64,000 nucleotides of DNA, from assembly GCA_035236585.1 (NCBI GenBank), contig CP141132.1, positions 22,791,945 to 22,855,944 of the forward strand, read 5' to 3'. The notes below the pieces were generated by a model. It was not told the origin of the DNA. It ran no database searches and was given only the letters and a program-made list of their open reading frames with translations. Positions 1 to 12,000 of this stretch are shown here, piece after piece; position 1 is the first letter of the stretch; each line of letters opens with the position of its first letter. Both the position numbers and the translations under genes were made by a program. This stretch comes from Warburgia ugandensis (taxonomy: Eukaryota > Streptophyta > Magnoliopsida > Canellales > Canellaceae).

Positions 1-1243
1 CCCCTTACCTATAGGTACGTTCAATCTCAGGATCTAATGGTACTAACTCAATGTTTTGAGATAGATGACCTTGCATGCACTATAATGAAGAACCTATATA
101 AATGATGGAACCTAACTCTAAATGTGACTCCTAACACTATATGATGCACAATCGATCTTAATGATTCATTATCAAGTTGTTTTGATAATCTTTGTTAATA
201 TGTAGGGTGGTAACTTTTAGACCCAGATCTTGACAACTCTCCTTTTATTCAGGCTCGACTATTGCTTACCAATTAGGTCCTACTCAAAGTGGTTAATACA
301 ATTCTCATGGGAGGAGGCATTTAGACCTCAATATTCATCAATGAAAGGTGTGAGAAAATCACTTGGATTTTTGCACATCCACTATAACCAAAATGATCAA
401 GAGCCACTAGAGTAACAATAGATCTCCTCCTTCTAAAAGGACCCTATGAGCTCAAAACCCTAAGTCTCTTTATACTTGATTTTAAATAAATCTTTAAAGT
501 TTGAGATACGAATATGGAAGGAATTGATTTGATTACCTAGGTGGGCTAAGGATCTAGTGATGAAATCTAGTCCTTATCTTATGAGGGCTCTTATGGGACC
601 CTTACTATCAATGTGTTCCATCCACAATAAAGAAGTAAACATGTAATGCAATATCAAAAAATGAAACTAGTGCCTACCTATATGCTATCTAACAAAGGGT
701 CCACGTCTTAATAAACTAGACACTATAACTAGACAGCCTATGCCTTAGTTATAATTCAGCTTAGGCTAACCTTTGTGAAATAGGTGCAATTTAATGCAAC
801 AACCCTAAATAAGATGCAACAAGTATAATGAATGACCCTAAACTATATGAATTACACTACCATCCAATAACTCAACTCACACTAAATGCAACTATATTAA
901 GAAAATAAAAGAGTAAGAGAAGCCTATAGTGGGATTTTTTACAAAGATCAAGTGTGGGCCACCATATCCCACACTTGACCTAGATTATCACAATCCATTT
1001 CACATGAAATAAATAATTACAAATTATAATGGGGCCTCACAACAAATTCTCTAAAAAAAGTAGAAAAGCCTACTCTAGGAAAGCAAGGAAATCCTAATTA
1101 AGTTGATGAAGCTTTGGCTCATGGGATAGCCACCATTATTTTTGCCAAATTTCCCTCCACAAAAATAAAGAGATATGTCAATTTTTGAGGAATTAGCACA
1201 ATATGTAAGGACGATGCTAGAACCTAATCTAATGCAACCTAAA
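1..1243 (-). mobile_element. 5' internal part of a Tat/Ogre-like non-autonomous LTR element
   Basis: Read on the minus strand this block is closely similar to the forward internal region at about 28.7-29.8 kb. The stretch at 505-605, for example, reverse-complements to 29270-29350 with only scattered differences. It therefore looks like the beginning of the internal region of a reverse-oriented element whose LTR starts at 1244 and whose remainder runs off the left edge. No readable gag or pol frame survives; the short ORFs here look fortuitous. Unlike the copies at 11978 and 28694, no primer-binding site can be read next to the LTR. The family link rests on within-window similarity; the lineage name is inferred from the better copies. 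Confidence 0.6.
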
Positions 1244-1347
1244 TGGTGTAACTATAAAATTACTCGCAAGCGCATGAATAAATTTAATAATTTTCATGTA
1301 AAAGAGGTTGATCCCACAAGTGATCTAACAAAATTTTTAATTGATTG
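1244..1347 (-). mobile_element. Tat-like LTR, segment 1 (terminal end next to the internal region)
   Basis: This segment begins TGGTGTAAC and matches the start of the reverse-oriented LTR at 12001: both carry a CGCAAGC/TGCAAGC block followed by a 'GAGGTTGATCCCACAAG'-like block. It is cut at 1347 by the Gypsy LTR that starts at 1348. The same LTR resumes near 4.3 kb after roughly 1 kb of LTR sequence has been lost. Confidence 0.6.
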
Positions 1348-3811
1348 TGTAATGACTCCATTTTTGTAACATTGAAATCCTAAGTTAGTAATGAAAAGTT
1401 CACTTTTTGGAGATAAGGGTATTTTGGTCATTTCACTATTCACCCTGACTGGACCCATAAATTTGGTCATGAGAGTAGTACCCTTAGGTGCATCTCGGAA
1501 AAAGGAATCCAACAAGACCAAAATCACTCAAAACGGAGTTAAAATGAGCAAGTTATGGCTCTTTGAAGTTGAAGGGTAAAAGTGTAATTTACATTAAAAA
1601 ACGGATTTAGCCTGAGAAACATAGGGGCCCGTTTTGATACGGGCACCCCTCTTCTTCAACCTCCTAGAGGGTTCTAGAACGGCGGTGTTTGGGGGAGAAA
1701 CCACCACCATTTTGGAGGTTTCTACACCGCCATTTCATGGCAGTAAGAACCCCCTCCAAAATCCTCTTCGAGCTCTATAAATAGAGCTCTTGGGCTCCTC
1801 CAATGGCAGCCCAAAAGCTTGGAAAAAACCCATCGTGGAGAGGCAGACAAGAGGAGAAAACGTGGAGAAAAACCCGGCCACGAACCAGGTATGCCCAAAA
1901 CCCCTCCAAACCCATCTCCCTCTTAGACTTAGGGTGGATTTCCCCAAGTTTTTGCATGAAAAACCATGCAAAACGGGCCTCTAAGGAGCCACAAAGGACC
2001 CAGGGACGGTGCCTGGGGCGCACTGGTCGAACCAAGGTGTCCCGAGGACGCCCTGGTCCCCCATAGGACAAAACGCGTCGACTGCGTTAGAGATAAACTG
2101 TTGGGCGGAATCCCAGGTGCGTCTGCAGATGCGCCTGCTGACGCGGGACGCGTGACCGTCCCGGGCTTCCACCTCGTTTGACCCTCTATGTACACTTGAT
2201 ATTAATTTGCCCATAACTTGAGTTCTAGGGCTCCGATTGAGGCGTCGTAAAAGGCGTTGTGTCCATGTCGATGATGCGGACACACCCAAACCACAAAATA
2301 CCTAATCAAGGCCCAATCTAAGGTAGGCATGACCCTTAAACTATGATAGTGGCGCGGGGCCACTAAACCTTTATAAACCTGATGATACGAAGGCCCAGTT
2401 AGGACCTTAGGATACCCATAGGCATGGGAATGAACCCTTAATGCCTAAGTAGTGAGATCAACCATTCTAAAACCTATAGAAATAGGCCAAACTAACCTTG
2501 TTTCCCTAAACTATGAGCAGGAGCATACGAGGACAAGGGGGCTAGCGTGAACAAACCAGGTAGGTGCTCTATCACTACTAGAATTTTAAAAAGATCCATG
2601 ATTGTTTTGAGAATGCATGTTTTAAGTATAAGTTATATGACTTGTTTAGCATGACTTAATTTTATTCAGTATGCATATGATAAATACATTATGCATAGAC
2701 ATGCTTTGCAAACAATTGAATAAATTGCATGATTTGTGGTTATTGAGTTTTGAAAAATTGCATGTCCTTGAGGGTTACCAAAAGACGCTGGAGTGCCCAA
2801 AAGACGCTGGGTATGCAGTTGTGAGGGCCAGGTAGTTGTGAGGGACCCAAAGGGCACAGGTTTTGAAAAAGAGGTTTTTGCTTGTTTGATCATATATGAT
2901 TTGGGCTAGTAAGCTCGTGGGCGATATGCCGAGAGGTCTGGGGTGGCCTCCCAGCCTCTACCACTATTAGGTGGAATGGGTACCACGCCCAAAAAGGGCA
3001 TGTCCCTGCTTTGACTGCATGTGGTACAGGGGTCTACCACTGGTGTCACGGCACTGCGTCAAAGTGTCATATGCCCCGTGGAGGCTATGACCCTGTGTCC
3101 CTCGGTACCTGGGGACCACACGGCGGTGAGGTTGTGGGCATAGTGGGTCCTATGTTTTGAGGATTTACTTGCATTGCATATGGCATGACATGAGGTTGGT
3201 CGACCATACCATATATCCATGAGTTGGATTCAGTGGAGCATCTTATGCATATCGTTATGTTTATGTTATATATGATACTTTCGACTTGGATTATGTGATT
3301 CTTTAAGTCATCATTATTCCAATTCGACAATGGTTTTTAATCTCGATATTGGACATGAGTGTTCAAACATGCACATGTTTTGAAAGAGCATATGATTTTA
3401 AACATAGCATGCATTGTAAAACTAGTAGTGATGGACTCCTACTGAGTATAGTATATACTCACCCAATCCTCAACATTTTTCAGACACAAAGTAAACACTT
3501 AAGGACAGAGTACGCTTGTGACAGAAGACACCCAGATTAAGTACAAGTAAGTAAACCCCTACCTTATCTTTCAATGTTACTCGATTATAGTTACTCTCTG
3601 TAGCTGAGGCTGTGACTAACACTTTCTTAGGAATAGAGTTAATTTAAAACTATGCCATGGCTAGATAATTTGAAAATGTGTTTTGACACTCAGGGTTTTA
3701 TACGAAAGATTGTTTTCCAAAACAAAAAGATTTTCATGCATTCCATATTTATAAAACAAGAGATCTTGCCTTTTTATAAAAATTGCATCATATAAAACCC
3801 GGGTCGTCATA
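1348..3811 (+). mobile_element. Ty3/Gypsy 5' LTR, Tekay/Del-like
   Basis: A long terminal repeat of about 2.46 kb that starts TGTAATGACTCC and ends GGTCGTCATA, directly followed by a methionine-initiator primer site. Its ends match, in reverse complement, both ends of the solo LTRs at 5531-8207 and 58753-61169, which fixes the boundaries. The final CA is changed to TA. The 5 bp before it (GATTG) would be the left target duplication, but the right end of this element is lost so this cannot be tested. The LTR length and the gag behind it suggest the Tekay/Del group of chromoviruses; that assignment is inference. Confidence 0.85.
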
Positions 3812-3813
3812 GT

Positions 3814-3825
3814 TGGTATCAGAGC
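3814..3825 (+). other. Primer-binding site, tRNA-iMet type
   Basis: TGGTATCAGAGC, the standard plant retrotransposon primer site complementary to the 3' end of initiator tRNA-Met. It lies 2 nt after the LTR end, so it marks both the LTR boundary and the plus orientation of the element. Confidence 0.93.
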
Positions 3826-3951
3826 CCGGTTTGACGTTACTCACAGCCCAGTTATGAGGAGAATAACTTATAATCAAGTTTCATCCATGAAAGGGTAAGG
3901 GGTAATAGGATAACACATACTAAGGTCTGGTAAATTACTTTGTGATTACAG

Positions 3952-4295
3952 ATGCCTAAAAAGAAAGGAAGCAATGCTCCAAGACTTGAAGCCCCACCAG
4001 TGGACTCCACTGGGTCGGGCAATGGGATGGCTGAATTGTTCCAGTAATTCCTACAGCATATGGGACAATACATGAATAGTCAAAACCAAACCCCTACCAC
4101 CCGAGATCCTTCCCCTAATAAAGTAATAGATAGGACTTAGGTTCAGTTAGAAAGGTTTCAGAAATTAGCTCCCTCATTCACAGGAGAAGATGAAGCATCT
4201 ACAGATGAAAAATGGTTAATTAATATTGAAAAGATATTTAAAGCCATGAACATAGTTGAAGAAAGAAAGGTACCCATACAAGTAACACTACAAGA
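3952..4295 (+). pseudogene. Truncated Ty3/Gypsy gag
   Basis: An ATG at 3952 opens a frame starting MPKKKGS. After a variable linker it carries the conserved start of plant Gypsy gag: 'ERFQKLAPSFTGE', then a W-L-I-N-I-E-K-I-F block ending near the KVPIQ residues. The frame contains two in-phase stops, a TAA after 'AELFQ' and a TAG before 'VQLERF'. It is cut off near 4295, where Tat-like LTR sequence resumes. The rest of gag, all of pol and the 3' LTR are missing, so this copy is dead. The exact break is uncertain within about 50 bp. Confidence 0.8.
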
Positions 4296-5530
4296 GAGTT
4301 GTGGTCCTTGTATACAAGGATCTAATGCTGAAATCAAAAGGAAAACAAGCAAGGAAAACTAAGGAACAAGGCAAAGCAACAAGGAAATAAAATGGAGCAA
4401 TGAACTAACCTAACTTTAAGTTCCAAAAACTAAAGGAATTTCAGCAAGAAAAGGGTGGGTGAACTTCACCAAAGAAAGAAGACTTAGAGGGCTGCCACAA
4501 GAGGAGAAACATGTTGAAGACTTACAATTGAAAGAAGGTGGGAGGCACCACCTTTTTAGGAGAGAGGCATCCTCCTCCTTCTCTCTTGCTCTCTCATGGA
4601 ATTCCCTAAGGTTTGTTTATGTAGGTGAGTTTTGTTTCCTTCTAAAGAGACTTAAAGGGAAAAGGGAAGTTAAGATAAAATTAGGGAAAGAAAAGATAAA
4701 ATTAGTACGTGAGTGGAAGATGCTAGGTATGTGATTTAGTAAAATGAAAAGGAGGACTTGGAAGACCTAAGAGGTGGAAATCATGGAACTCCAATGAAGG
4801 TGTGGGTCTTATTTTACTAGGAAGGGTAGGTGGGGACCTAGGTGAGACTTGAAAATGGAAATAGCAGATGGGAGATGTGTGGAGATGATGAAGGAGATGT
4901 GGAATTTGAATATGTAGAGATTAGGGCAACCAAGGTGGGAGGTGCCACCTTTTTAGGAGGTGTCTCCACATTAGTTCCATGTGTGGAATTCATAATTAGT
5001 AAGTTGGGAGAAAGGTGGAAAAGGGGGGGGAAAAAAATGGAAAGAAAAAGTGGGTTATCTCTTGATTGGTCCACCTTGTGTGTTATATTACCATAAGATG
5101 ATTTCCTTCAAACCCTTCTAATTATACCTTGGAAAATCACATTTTAGCATGGATAATTGCTTGAAAATTCTCCTCCAATCATGTGGATCCATGTGGCGTG
5201 ACTCTCATGTGGCTTGGTGGCTCACTTTGATGGCTTAATGATTGACAGCTTGAATGACTAAGTCCTTTGGTTTCAAGGCTTGAAGGGCTTGGCTTGCTTG
5301 GGTTTCCTTGTTAGACTAGAAAACTTCATGTATGATGCCAATTCTCATGCAAAGATGGTGGAATTGTGTGGATTTTTCTTAGGTCTATTTTAGTCACCTT
5401 TAGTGCTTCCAATTGCTTCCTTGGACTTCATTTGCTTACCTTAAGATGATCTTGAACCTTGATTTGGAATGCTGACATTTAGATCTTGGGCCCTCTTTTA
5501 TCTTGATCTTCAAAGATTATCTTACTTGAT
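4296..5530 (-). mobile_element. Tat-like LTR, segment 2
   Basis: This segment continues the reverse-oriented LTR begun at 1244. It aligns in the same orientation with 13080-14270 and 11099-11690. Shared blocks include the 'GGTGCCACCTTTTTAGGAG' block near 4940 and the 'CTCATGTGGCTTGGTGGCTC' block near 5205. The last five bases, TTGAT (5526-5530), are the left target duplication of the solo Gypsy LTR that follows. ORFs at 4459-5096 lie inside this repeat and I do not regard them as genes. Confidence 0.65.
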
Positions 5531-8207
5531 TGTGACGACCCGGGTTTTCCCATGCATTTTTAAATGAAAGATTTAATTCCTAAGGCAGGATGCATCCCTA
5601 TTTGAAAACCATTTTATAAAAACCATGCAATGCAGCGGAAAATCTTTTGTTTTAAACTCATTTTGAAAACCCCGAGTGTCATTTGCTTTTACAACAACCA
5701 AAGTAGTTTTTGAAAAACTTCAGAAATCATAAATGTTTTTCCCCAGGTCTATCCAGTCACAGCACACAACCCAACTATAAATAAATACAAATACATGTCC
5801 AAAGGGTAGAGTGTTTACTTACATGTATGATTATCTCCTTTGATTTTTCTTGCTCGTAGCACTAACATGGGTGTCCTCTATTCGTGAATGGAACTATCCT
5901 GAAAAATGTTAAGGATAGGGTGAGTATATACTATACTCAGTAGGAGTCTATCACTACTAGTTTTACAATGCATGCTATGTTTAAAATCATATGCTCTTTA
6001 AAACATGTGCATGTTCAAACAATCATGTTCAATATCGATATTAAAAACCACTGTCGAATTGGAATACTAACGACTTAAAGAATATCATAATCCAAGTCAA
6101 AAGTATCATATATCATAAACATAATTATATGCATAAGATGCTCAACTGAATCCAACTCATGCATATATGGTATGGTATGGTTGACCAACCTCATGTCATG
6201 CCATATGCAATGCAAGTAAGTCCATGAAACCATAGGGCCTAACTATGCCCATGACCTCGCCGCCGTGTGATCCCCGGGTACCTGAGGACACTCGGTCATA
6301 GCCTCCACGGGGCATATGACACATCAACCCAGTGTCATGACACTAGTGGTAGCCCCCTGTACCACATGCAGTCGACGTAGGGACATTGCCCTTTTTGGGC
6401 GTGGTACCCATTCCACCAAATAGTGGTAGAGGATGGAGGCCAACCCAGACCTCTCAGCATAGCGCCCACGAGCTTATTAGCCCAAATCATATAAGATCAA
6501 ACAAGTGAAAGCCTCTTTTTCAAAACCTGTCCTCTTTGGGTCCCTCACAACTGCCTACCCAGCGTCTTTTGGGCACTCCAGCGTCTTTTGGTAACCCTCA
6601 AGGACATGCAATCTTTCAAAACTCAACAACCACAAATCATGCAATTTATGCAATTATTTGCAAAGCATGTCTATGCATAATGCATTTATCATATGTACGC
6701 TGAATTAAGTCATGCTAAACAAGTCATAAAAGAAGTCATATACTTATACTTAAAACATGCATTCTCAAAACACTCATGGCTCTTTTAAAAAGTCTAGTAG
6801 CGATAGAGCACCTACCTCAAAGTCTCCTGTAGTCATGTCCTTTATCACTCAACCCGTCCTTGGGTCTCATTTATAAACCCCTGAATATGAATGAATACAA
6901 GGAGTCCTTATTAATTTCAATCTATTTAGACATTAGATCATTAGATTTGCCTTTTAGGGTCCATGGGTCCTTGCCTAATTCATTGTCAGGCTAGATCCTA
7001 TGATATGGATCTACTATTCAATAGTTAAACTCTGTAAATTGTCCTCTGATCCTAATTTTAAAGTCTCATTGGGTCCGCATGTCCCAGTTCCCAAGACACC
7101 CGTGCATCCTGATTGAACCACGACCGCCCCACGTGCGTGTGTGCCAAAAGGCTGTGCCAGGTACGGCTTTTTGCACGCATACATGCATGCTCAAGTGATG
7201 TGCTATGACGCGCATCATCGCACGGACGCACCTTGTAGCATGGCGCGTCTCAGCTCCCACGGCACCCTGTGCATCCTGGTCGAGCCAGGACCAATGCCCT
7301 ATGTCACGCGCCCACCCGAAGGCCGCACCTGATACAGTGTACACACTGTCGTACGCCTAGAACCCATCCCAGGGACCCTGTCCCAGGTGCACGTGCAGCA
7401 TGGCGTCCCTGGGACGCCTGGTTCATTCATGGCCGGCTGGAATCGGCTTCGTCTTCTCTGGCTAGAAAAATCGGCTGGGAAAAGACTAGATCTGGCCTGG
7501 GGAAGCAAGACAGAGAGAGAAGAAGGAAGAACGGCTTACCTGGGCAGGCTGGGGATGCCTTGTTTCCCAGTCGTGCGTTTTCCTCTACTGGAAAGCTTTG
7601 TTGTCGGAACCCATGAAGGGGAAAACCCCAATGCCAGACCGGAAAGGAGAAAGGGGCATGGGGAAATGGCAATGGCCGGCCTGACTTGGGCCTGGCTGTT
7701 GCCGGACAACATAGGGAGACGGGTTTTCGGTTTTTTCCGAAAACCCCAGTCCCAAACTAGCCAAAAAATCGTGTTTTGGAGAGGGGGGAGATGGGGCTTT
7801 TATATCCCTGCTATGGCGGTGCTGCCAATGGCGGTGCCGCCCTTGGCAATGGCAGATTTCTCTGGAAAAATCAGGATTTGAGGGTTTTTGGAGAAATCTG
7901 AGGAGGAAGATGACAGGGGGTGCTGTTATCAAAATGGCCCCCTACGTTTTTGTTCTTTTTTGTTTTTCTGTTTAATTTACAAAACTGCCCCTGATCTTTA
8001 AACGACCATAACTTCTTCATACGAACACCGTTTTCGGCGTTCTTTGAGGCATTGGATTCCATTTTTCGAGTAGAATCTAATGATACCAAGTTTCCTCACA
8101 AATTCCTTAGTTTACTATTTTAAATAAAGTGCAAAATTTAACACAGTTCATGTCCTATAAGATGTCCAATTTTTGTTAAAAATGGTGTAAATTGCTTAGG
8201 CATTACA
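5531..8207 (-). mobile_element. Solo Ty3/Gypsy LTR with 5-bp target duplication
   Basis: A complete LTR of about 2.68 kb in reverse orientation, starting TGTGACGACCCGGG and ending GGCATTACA. It is flanked by the perfect direct repeat TTGAT (5526-5530 and 8208-8212). No primer site or internal region is attached, so it is a solo LTR left by recombination between the two LTRs of one insertion. It is the same family as 1348-3811: both share the duplicated 'AAAGACGCTGG' blocks and the CATATGC-rich central part. The GC-rich part at 7060-7900 is diverged from the other two copies. Several long ORFs on both strands at 7066-7932 fall inside it and show no domain I recognise. Confidence 0.88.
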
Positions 8208-8414
8208 TTGATCTTGGCCATTGGATCACCTTCTCAACACCTACAAAAGATGAAAAATTTTGGATTAGCTTTCGAAGCTATAAAATATCAAAAATTTTAA
8301 TTATAACATTTGAAATGCATGTGTTATAAAATTCTATAAAAAAAAAAAAAAAACCAGAATAATGCCTACAATTTATGACACATGGACTGATAAAATTAAA
8401 CATTTATCATACAC
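8208..8414 (-). mobile_element. Tat-like LTR, segment 3 (end)
   Basis: This begins with the second TTGAT copy and continues the LTR interrupted at 5530. The sequence 'CTTGGCCATTGGATCA' and 'CTCAACACCTACAAAAG' matches 11675-11710 and 14268-14295. It ends at ACATTTATCA, the reverse complement of the TGATAAATG LTR start. Confidence 0.7.
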
Positions 8415-11098
8415 CCCAGCTAGCATTTTACTAGTCTCAGGCCAAACATTCAAAAATTCATGAAAGCAAAATGGTTGTCATTTTTTGTAGGTACTCAAAA
8501 TTGTATTTAACATATACAATATGCTCTTAAGTTCTTAAGTTACACCCAGTGGACAAGTTAGGCCTCATGAAGGTTTGTAGTAAATATACCCACAAAGTTT
8601 AATAAGGCTATGTACTTTATTTTATCTCAAATAATTCTCATCCATTGGCACTTTACTAAGTTTAACAACTTAATAAAGATGAATTAAAAATTCCACAAGT
8701 TATCTACTGCCAAGGCCATTTTACTACAGTTTCATCTTGAAGTAAAGTGTGTGTACAGGCTATATAAATCAAGACTTCTAAATAAATATGTTTATACTCC
8801 ATTGGAGTGATGTTTTGACCTTAAATTCTCACTAGTATATACTCAGAAACAAAGCTCTTAAAGAAAAAGGGCCAAAACAAAATTCTCTCTTTACATAATC
8901 GAATTCAACAAGATTGATAGTTTACTTAATTTTATGAGCACAAATGAGACTAATGAATGTGATCCCTAGGAATGGGTACTATTACTAAGACCAATAAGGG
9001 TATACCTTAATTCCCTAATATTTATTTCCTCATCAAGGCTATCTTCAACCTTAAGATCAATAGGTCTTTAGATAGGACAAAACATAGGCTTCAGAATCGT
9101 ATGGTTCTAAAAGAAAGGGTAATATGGATTCTAGTTTCAGATTTGAGTAAAAGCTTTCCATTGTTGTTGGACAACTTTCCTTTTCTTTGCATTGAAGTAA
9201 ATATTTTTTCTATTTTTCCTTCCCCTTCATTTTTCTTTTTCTTTGAAATTTCTATTTTTCTATATTTTCATTTCTTTGCAATTGATGGAAAAGCTTTTTC
9301 TTTATATATACTTCACTTCTTAAACTTTTATCCTTTTTCTACAATCTTTAATCATTTTTGAAAATATAAGTAGTGGATATTTTATATTTGGGCTTCTAGG
9401 ATAAAGTAAATGGGGTTTTGAAAAGAAAAGGGTCATCAAGAAGCTCAAGGGTCTAACTAGTGGTATAATATACTGGGTAAGTTTTATGTCTATGGAAAAT
9501 CAAAGGTGGCCTATATCATTTACTAAGTTTCTTAAAAGCTTACTAGATTCAATAAATATTTAGGAAACAAAGCTATTACTCTTATTGTTTCTTAATAGTT
9601 GACCAAAACAAAGATACTAGGATCTCTCAAAGTTGATGCTCAATGAACAAAATATGGAAATATATATATATATATATATATAACTCTCAGAAAAATGATA
9701 GTTTCTAATGCTGACTAAGGTGTATGGGTCTCCACTAATTTCCTCAGGGTGTCTAAGTCAAAACTATCTATTAGTCTAGACTATGTATTGTGTGTAAGTG
9801 TGTTGCAAGATCTAACTTTCATAAAATGCTTCAGGACATGAATAAAAAGTAGAATTAACCTTATGCGAGTCTATTAAGAAGTTAAAGTAGAAGAAATACT
9901 AAGATTCTAAAAGTTTAATTCTCCTCACACTAAAGGAACTTTGACCTTAAAATCTCATAAACTTGAAAAACTTTTTTGTTTTTTGCAACATAAGACCCTA
10001 TATTATAAATGGGTAATGCAGAATAATGAGAATCTCTAAAAGCCTTAAGTTGCCTCACAAATAGCATTAAGTTTAACGTCTTTCACCAGACACATTCTAT
10101 AATTAAACTTACTAATCTAATTTACCCTAGTCTTAGCTACTAAAACTAAACTAATCCAATCCTATATCTATCAGTTAAATGCAAAAAAATTTCATGTCAT
10201 TTTAGAATTTTATGGTAGTCAATATACATTCTCCACGTTTAGATTTTTTGTGGTGACATGATTATGACACAGTAGACCATTGAGATTTTGAATTTTGTGG
10301 GACTACATTGAAATGAATGGTTCCCATTTTTTTCCAAATTGAGAGGATGACTTTTGTTTGAAATTGGGATAGTGTTCAATAAACCAACATTGATGCAATA
10401 GAAGTAGAAGCTCTTAATGCAATGTCTAATGGTGAAGACATTCACGCTGCTATAGTTGGAGCTAACAATAATAGTGCTCACTGCAATTAGTATATATTTT
10501 TCCTCCTCCCTTACATTTCCTAAAATTGGGGTATAAGCTGACTAGCATTTCCTTAAAAGGTTATTCTTATTCTTTTGGAGGCAAGGACATGGCTGGACTT
10601 AGAGTGTTTTGTAATGTGTACCTAGAGTTGGTGGATGTTGATCTAGAACATCAATTGACACTTCTTCTTCTTGTTCTTCGAGTATAGGTAATGTTTAAGC
10701 TGGGCCAATTTTTCTTTCTAGTGTTTGATCAAATAAAATTTGTAGGTCTCCATTGGGAACGTCTTCTTCACTGCAAGGCATAGATTGAATTTCTAGAAAT
10801 ATTGGGGTTCTACTCAGTCTTCCCATTGGTAAGTGTCTACTAATTGCAAGTATCCATATACTCATTCACTTCATCAATGGAGGTCTCTTCATCATAGTCA
10901 GAAAAAGGAGTAGGACATGACTCGAATGGATATCAGTTGGAAGATTGGAAGAATGGTGGGAAATCTTGTATCTCAAAAGGAACATATGGTACTTCCATCT
11001 TTGTAATTCTATCAAGGTTTTTCTCATCATTCTCCCTCATTAGTTTCATTTTCTCAATAAATTGTATAATGACAGCATGTAGCTGATCCATTTTCAAT
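8415..11098 (-). mobile_element. 3' internal part of a Tat-like element with gag-like remnant
   Basis: On the minus strand this matches the forward copy at about 30.4-33.1 kb. Examples are the 'TCATGTCCTACT' block (10910 region, compared with 30715), the 'TTTATTTGATCAAACA' block (10725, compared with 30900) and the 3' end near 8415-8700 (compared with 32880-33140). The minus-strand frame at about 10935-11098 has a charged, helix-prone stretch (IEKMKLMREND...) resembling a gag tail. It reads straight into LTR-derived sequence, marking an internal deletion junction near 11098. A diverged copy of the recurring peptide signature (see 16076-16282) is readable at about 10205-10330. Nothing intact is encoded. 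Confidence 0.6.
9661..9682. repeat. (TA)11 microsatellite
   Basis: Twenty-two bases of uninterrupted TA alternation inside the decayed internal region. Confidence 0.95.
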
Positions 11099-11914
11099 GA
11101 TAGTAGCTCCACCTTTTTAGGAAGTGCCTCCACCTTAGTTCCATGCATGGAATTTGTAATTAGTAAGTGGGGAGAAAGATGGAAAAGGGGGGAAATGAAA
11201 ATGGAAAGAAAAGATGGGTTCTCTCTTGATTGATCTACCTTGCATGCTATATTACCATAAGATGATCTCCTTCAAATCCTTTTAATTATTCCTTGGAAAA
11301 TTACATTATTAGCATAAATAATTTCTTGAAAATTCTCCTCCAATTGCATGGCTCCATGGGACATGACTCTCATGTGGCTTGGTGGTTCACTTTGGTGGCT
11401 TAATGCTTGATGCCTTAACTAGCTAAGTCCTTTAGCTTTAAGGCTAGAATGGCTTGGCTTACTTAGGTTTCCTTATTAGACTAGGAAGCTTCATGTATGG
11501 CTCCAATTCTCATGCAAAGGTGATGAAATTGTATGGCTTTTTATGCAGGTCCATTTTAGTCACTGTTAGTGCTTCCAATTGCTTCCTTGGACTTTAGTTG
11601 CTTGATTTAGAATGATGAAATGTAGGGCTTTGCCCCTCTTTTTTTTATCTTGATATTCAAATCGTATCTTACTTGATCTTGGCCATTGGATCATATTCTC
11701 AACACCTACAAAAGATGAAAATTCCTAATTAAATCCTAAAAAATTATTCACATACTTTGGATTAGCTTCTGAAACTCTAAAATATCAAACTTTTGAATTA
11801 TTAGGTTAGAAATGCATGAGTTATAAAATTTTAGAAAAACCATAGATTAATGCCTATAATTTATAACACATGGACTACTAATTGGGTACATTTATAAAAA
11901 ATTAAATGCTTACC
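11099..11914 (-). mobile_element. Partial Tat-like LTR
   Basis: A reverse-oriented LTR fragment of the same family. It starts mid-LTR at the 'CCTTTTTAGGAAGTGCC' block and ends at AAATGCTTACCA, equivalent to the outer LTR end. It is only about 60-85 bp away from the primer site of the next LTR, so two LTRs here are separated by almost no internal sequence. Confidence 0.65.
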
Positions 11915-11977
11915 ACTAAAACTACAACTATAGATAAATAATATAAACAAGGATCTAACCACAAATCCATTGTGATT

Positions 11978-11994
11978 CCTCAACAATGGTACCA
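11978..11994 (-). other. Degenerate primer-binding site, tRNA-Asp-like
   Basis: On the minus strand this reads TGGTACCATTGTTGAGGA. It lies 6 nt beyond the LTR that starts at 12001. It is a decayed form of the TGGCGCCGTTGCCGGGGA site used by plant Tat/Ogre and Athila elements, and matches the copy at 28694-28711. Confidence 0.7.
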
Positions 11995-12000
11995 AAAACT

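Noticed and set aside
7387..7881. 164-codon plus-strand ORF and overlapping minus-strand ORFs
   Set aside because: They lie wholly within the solo Gypsy LTR, overlap on both strands in a GC-rich segment and have no domain.
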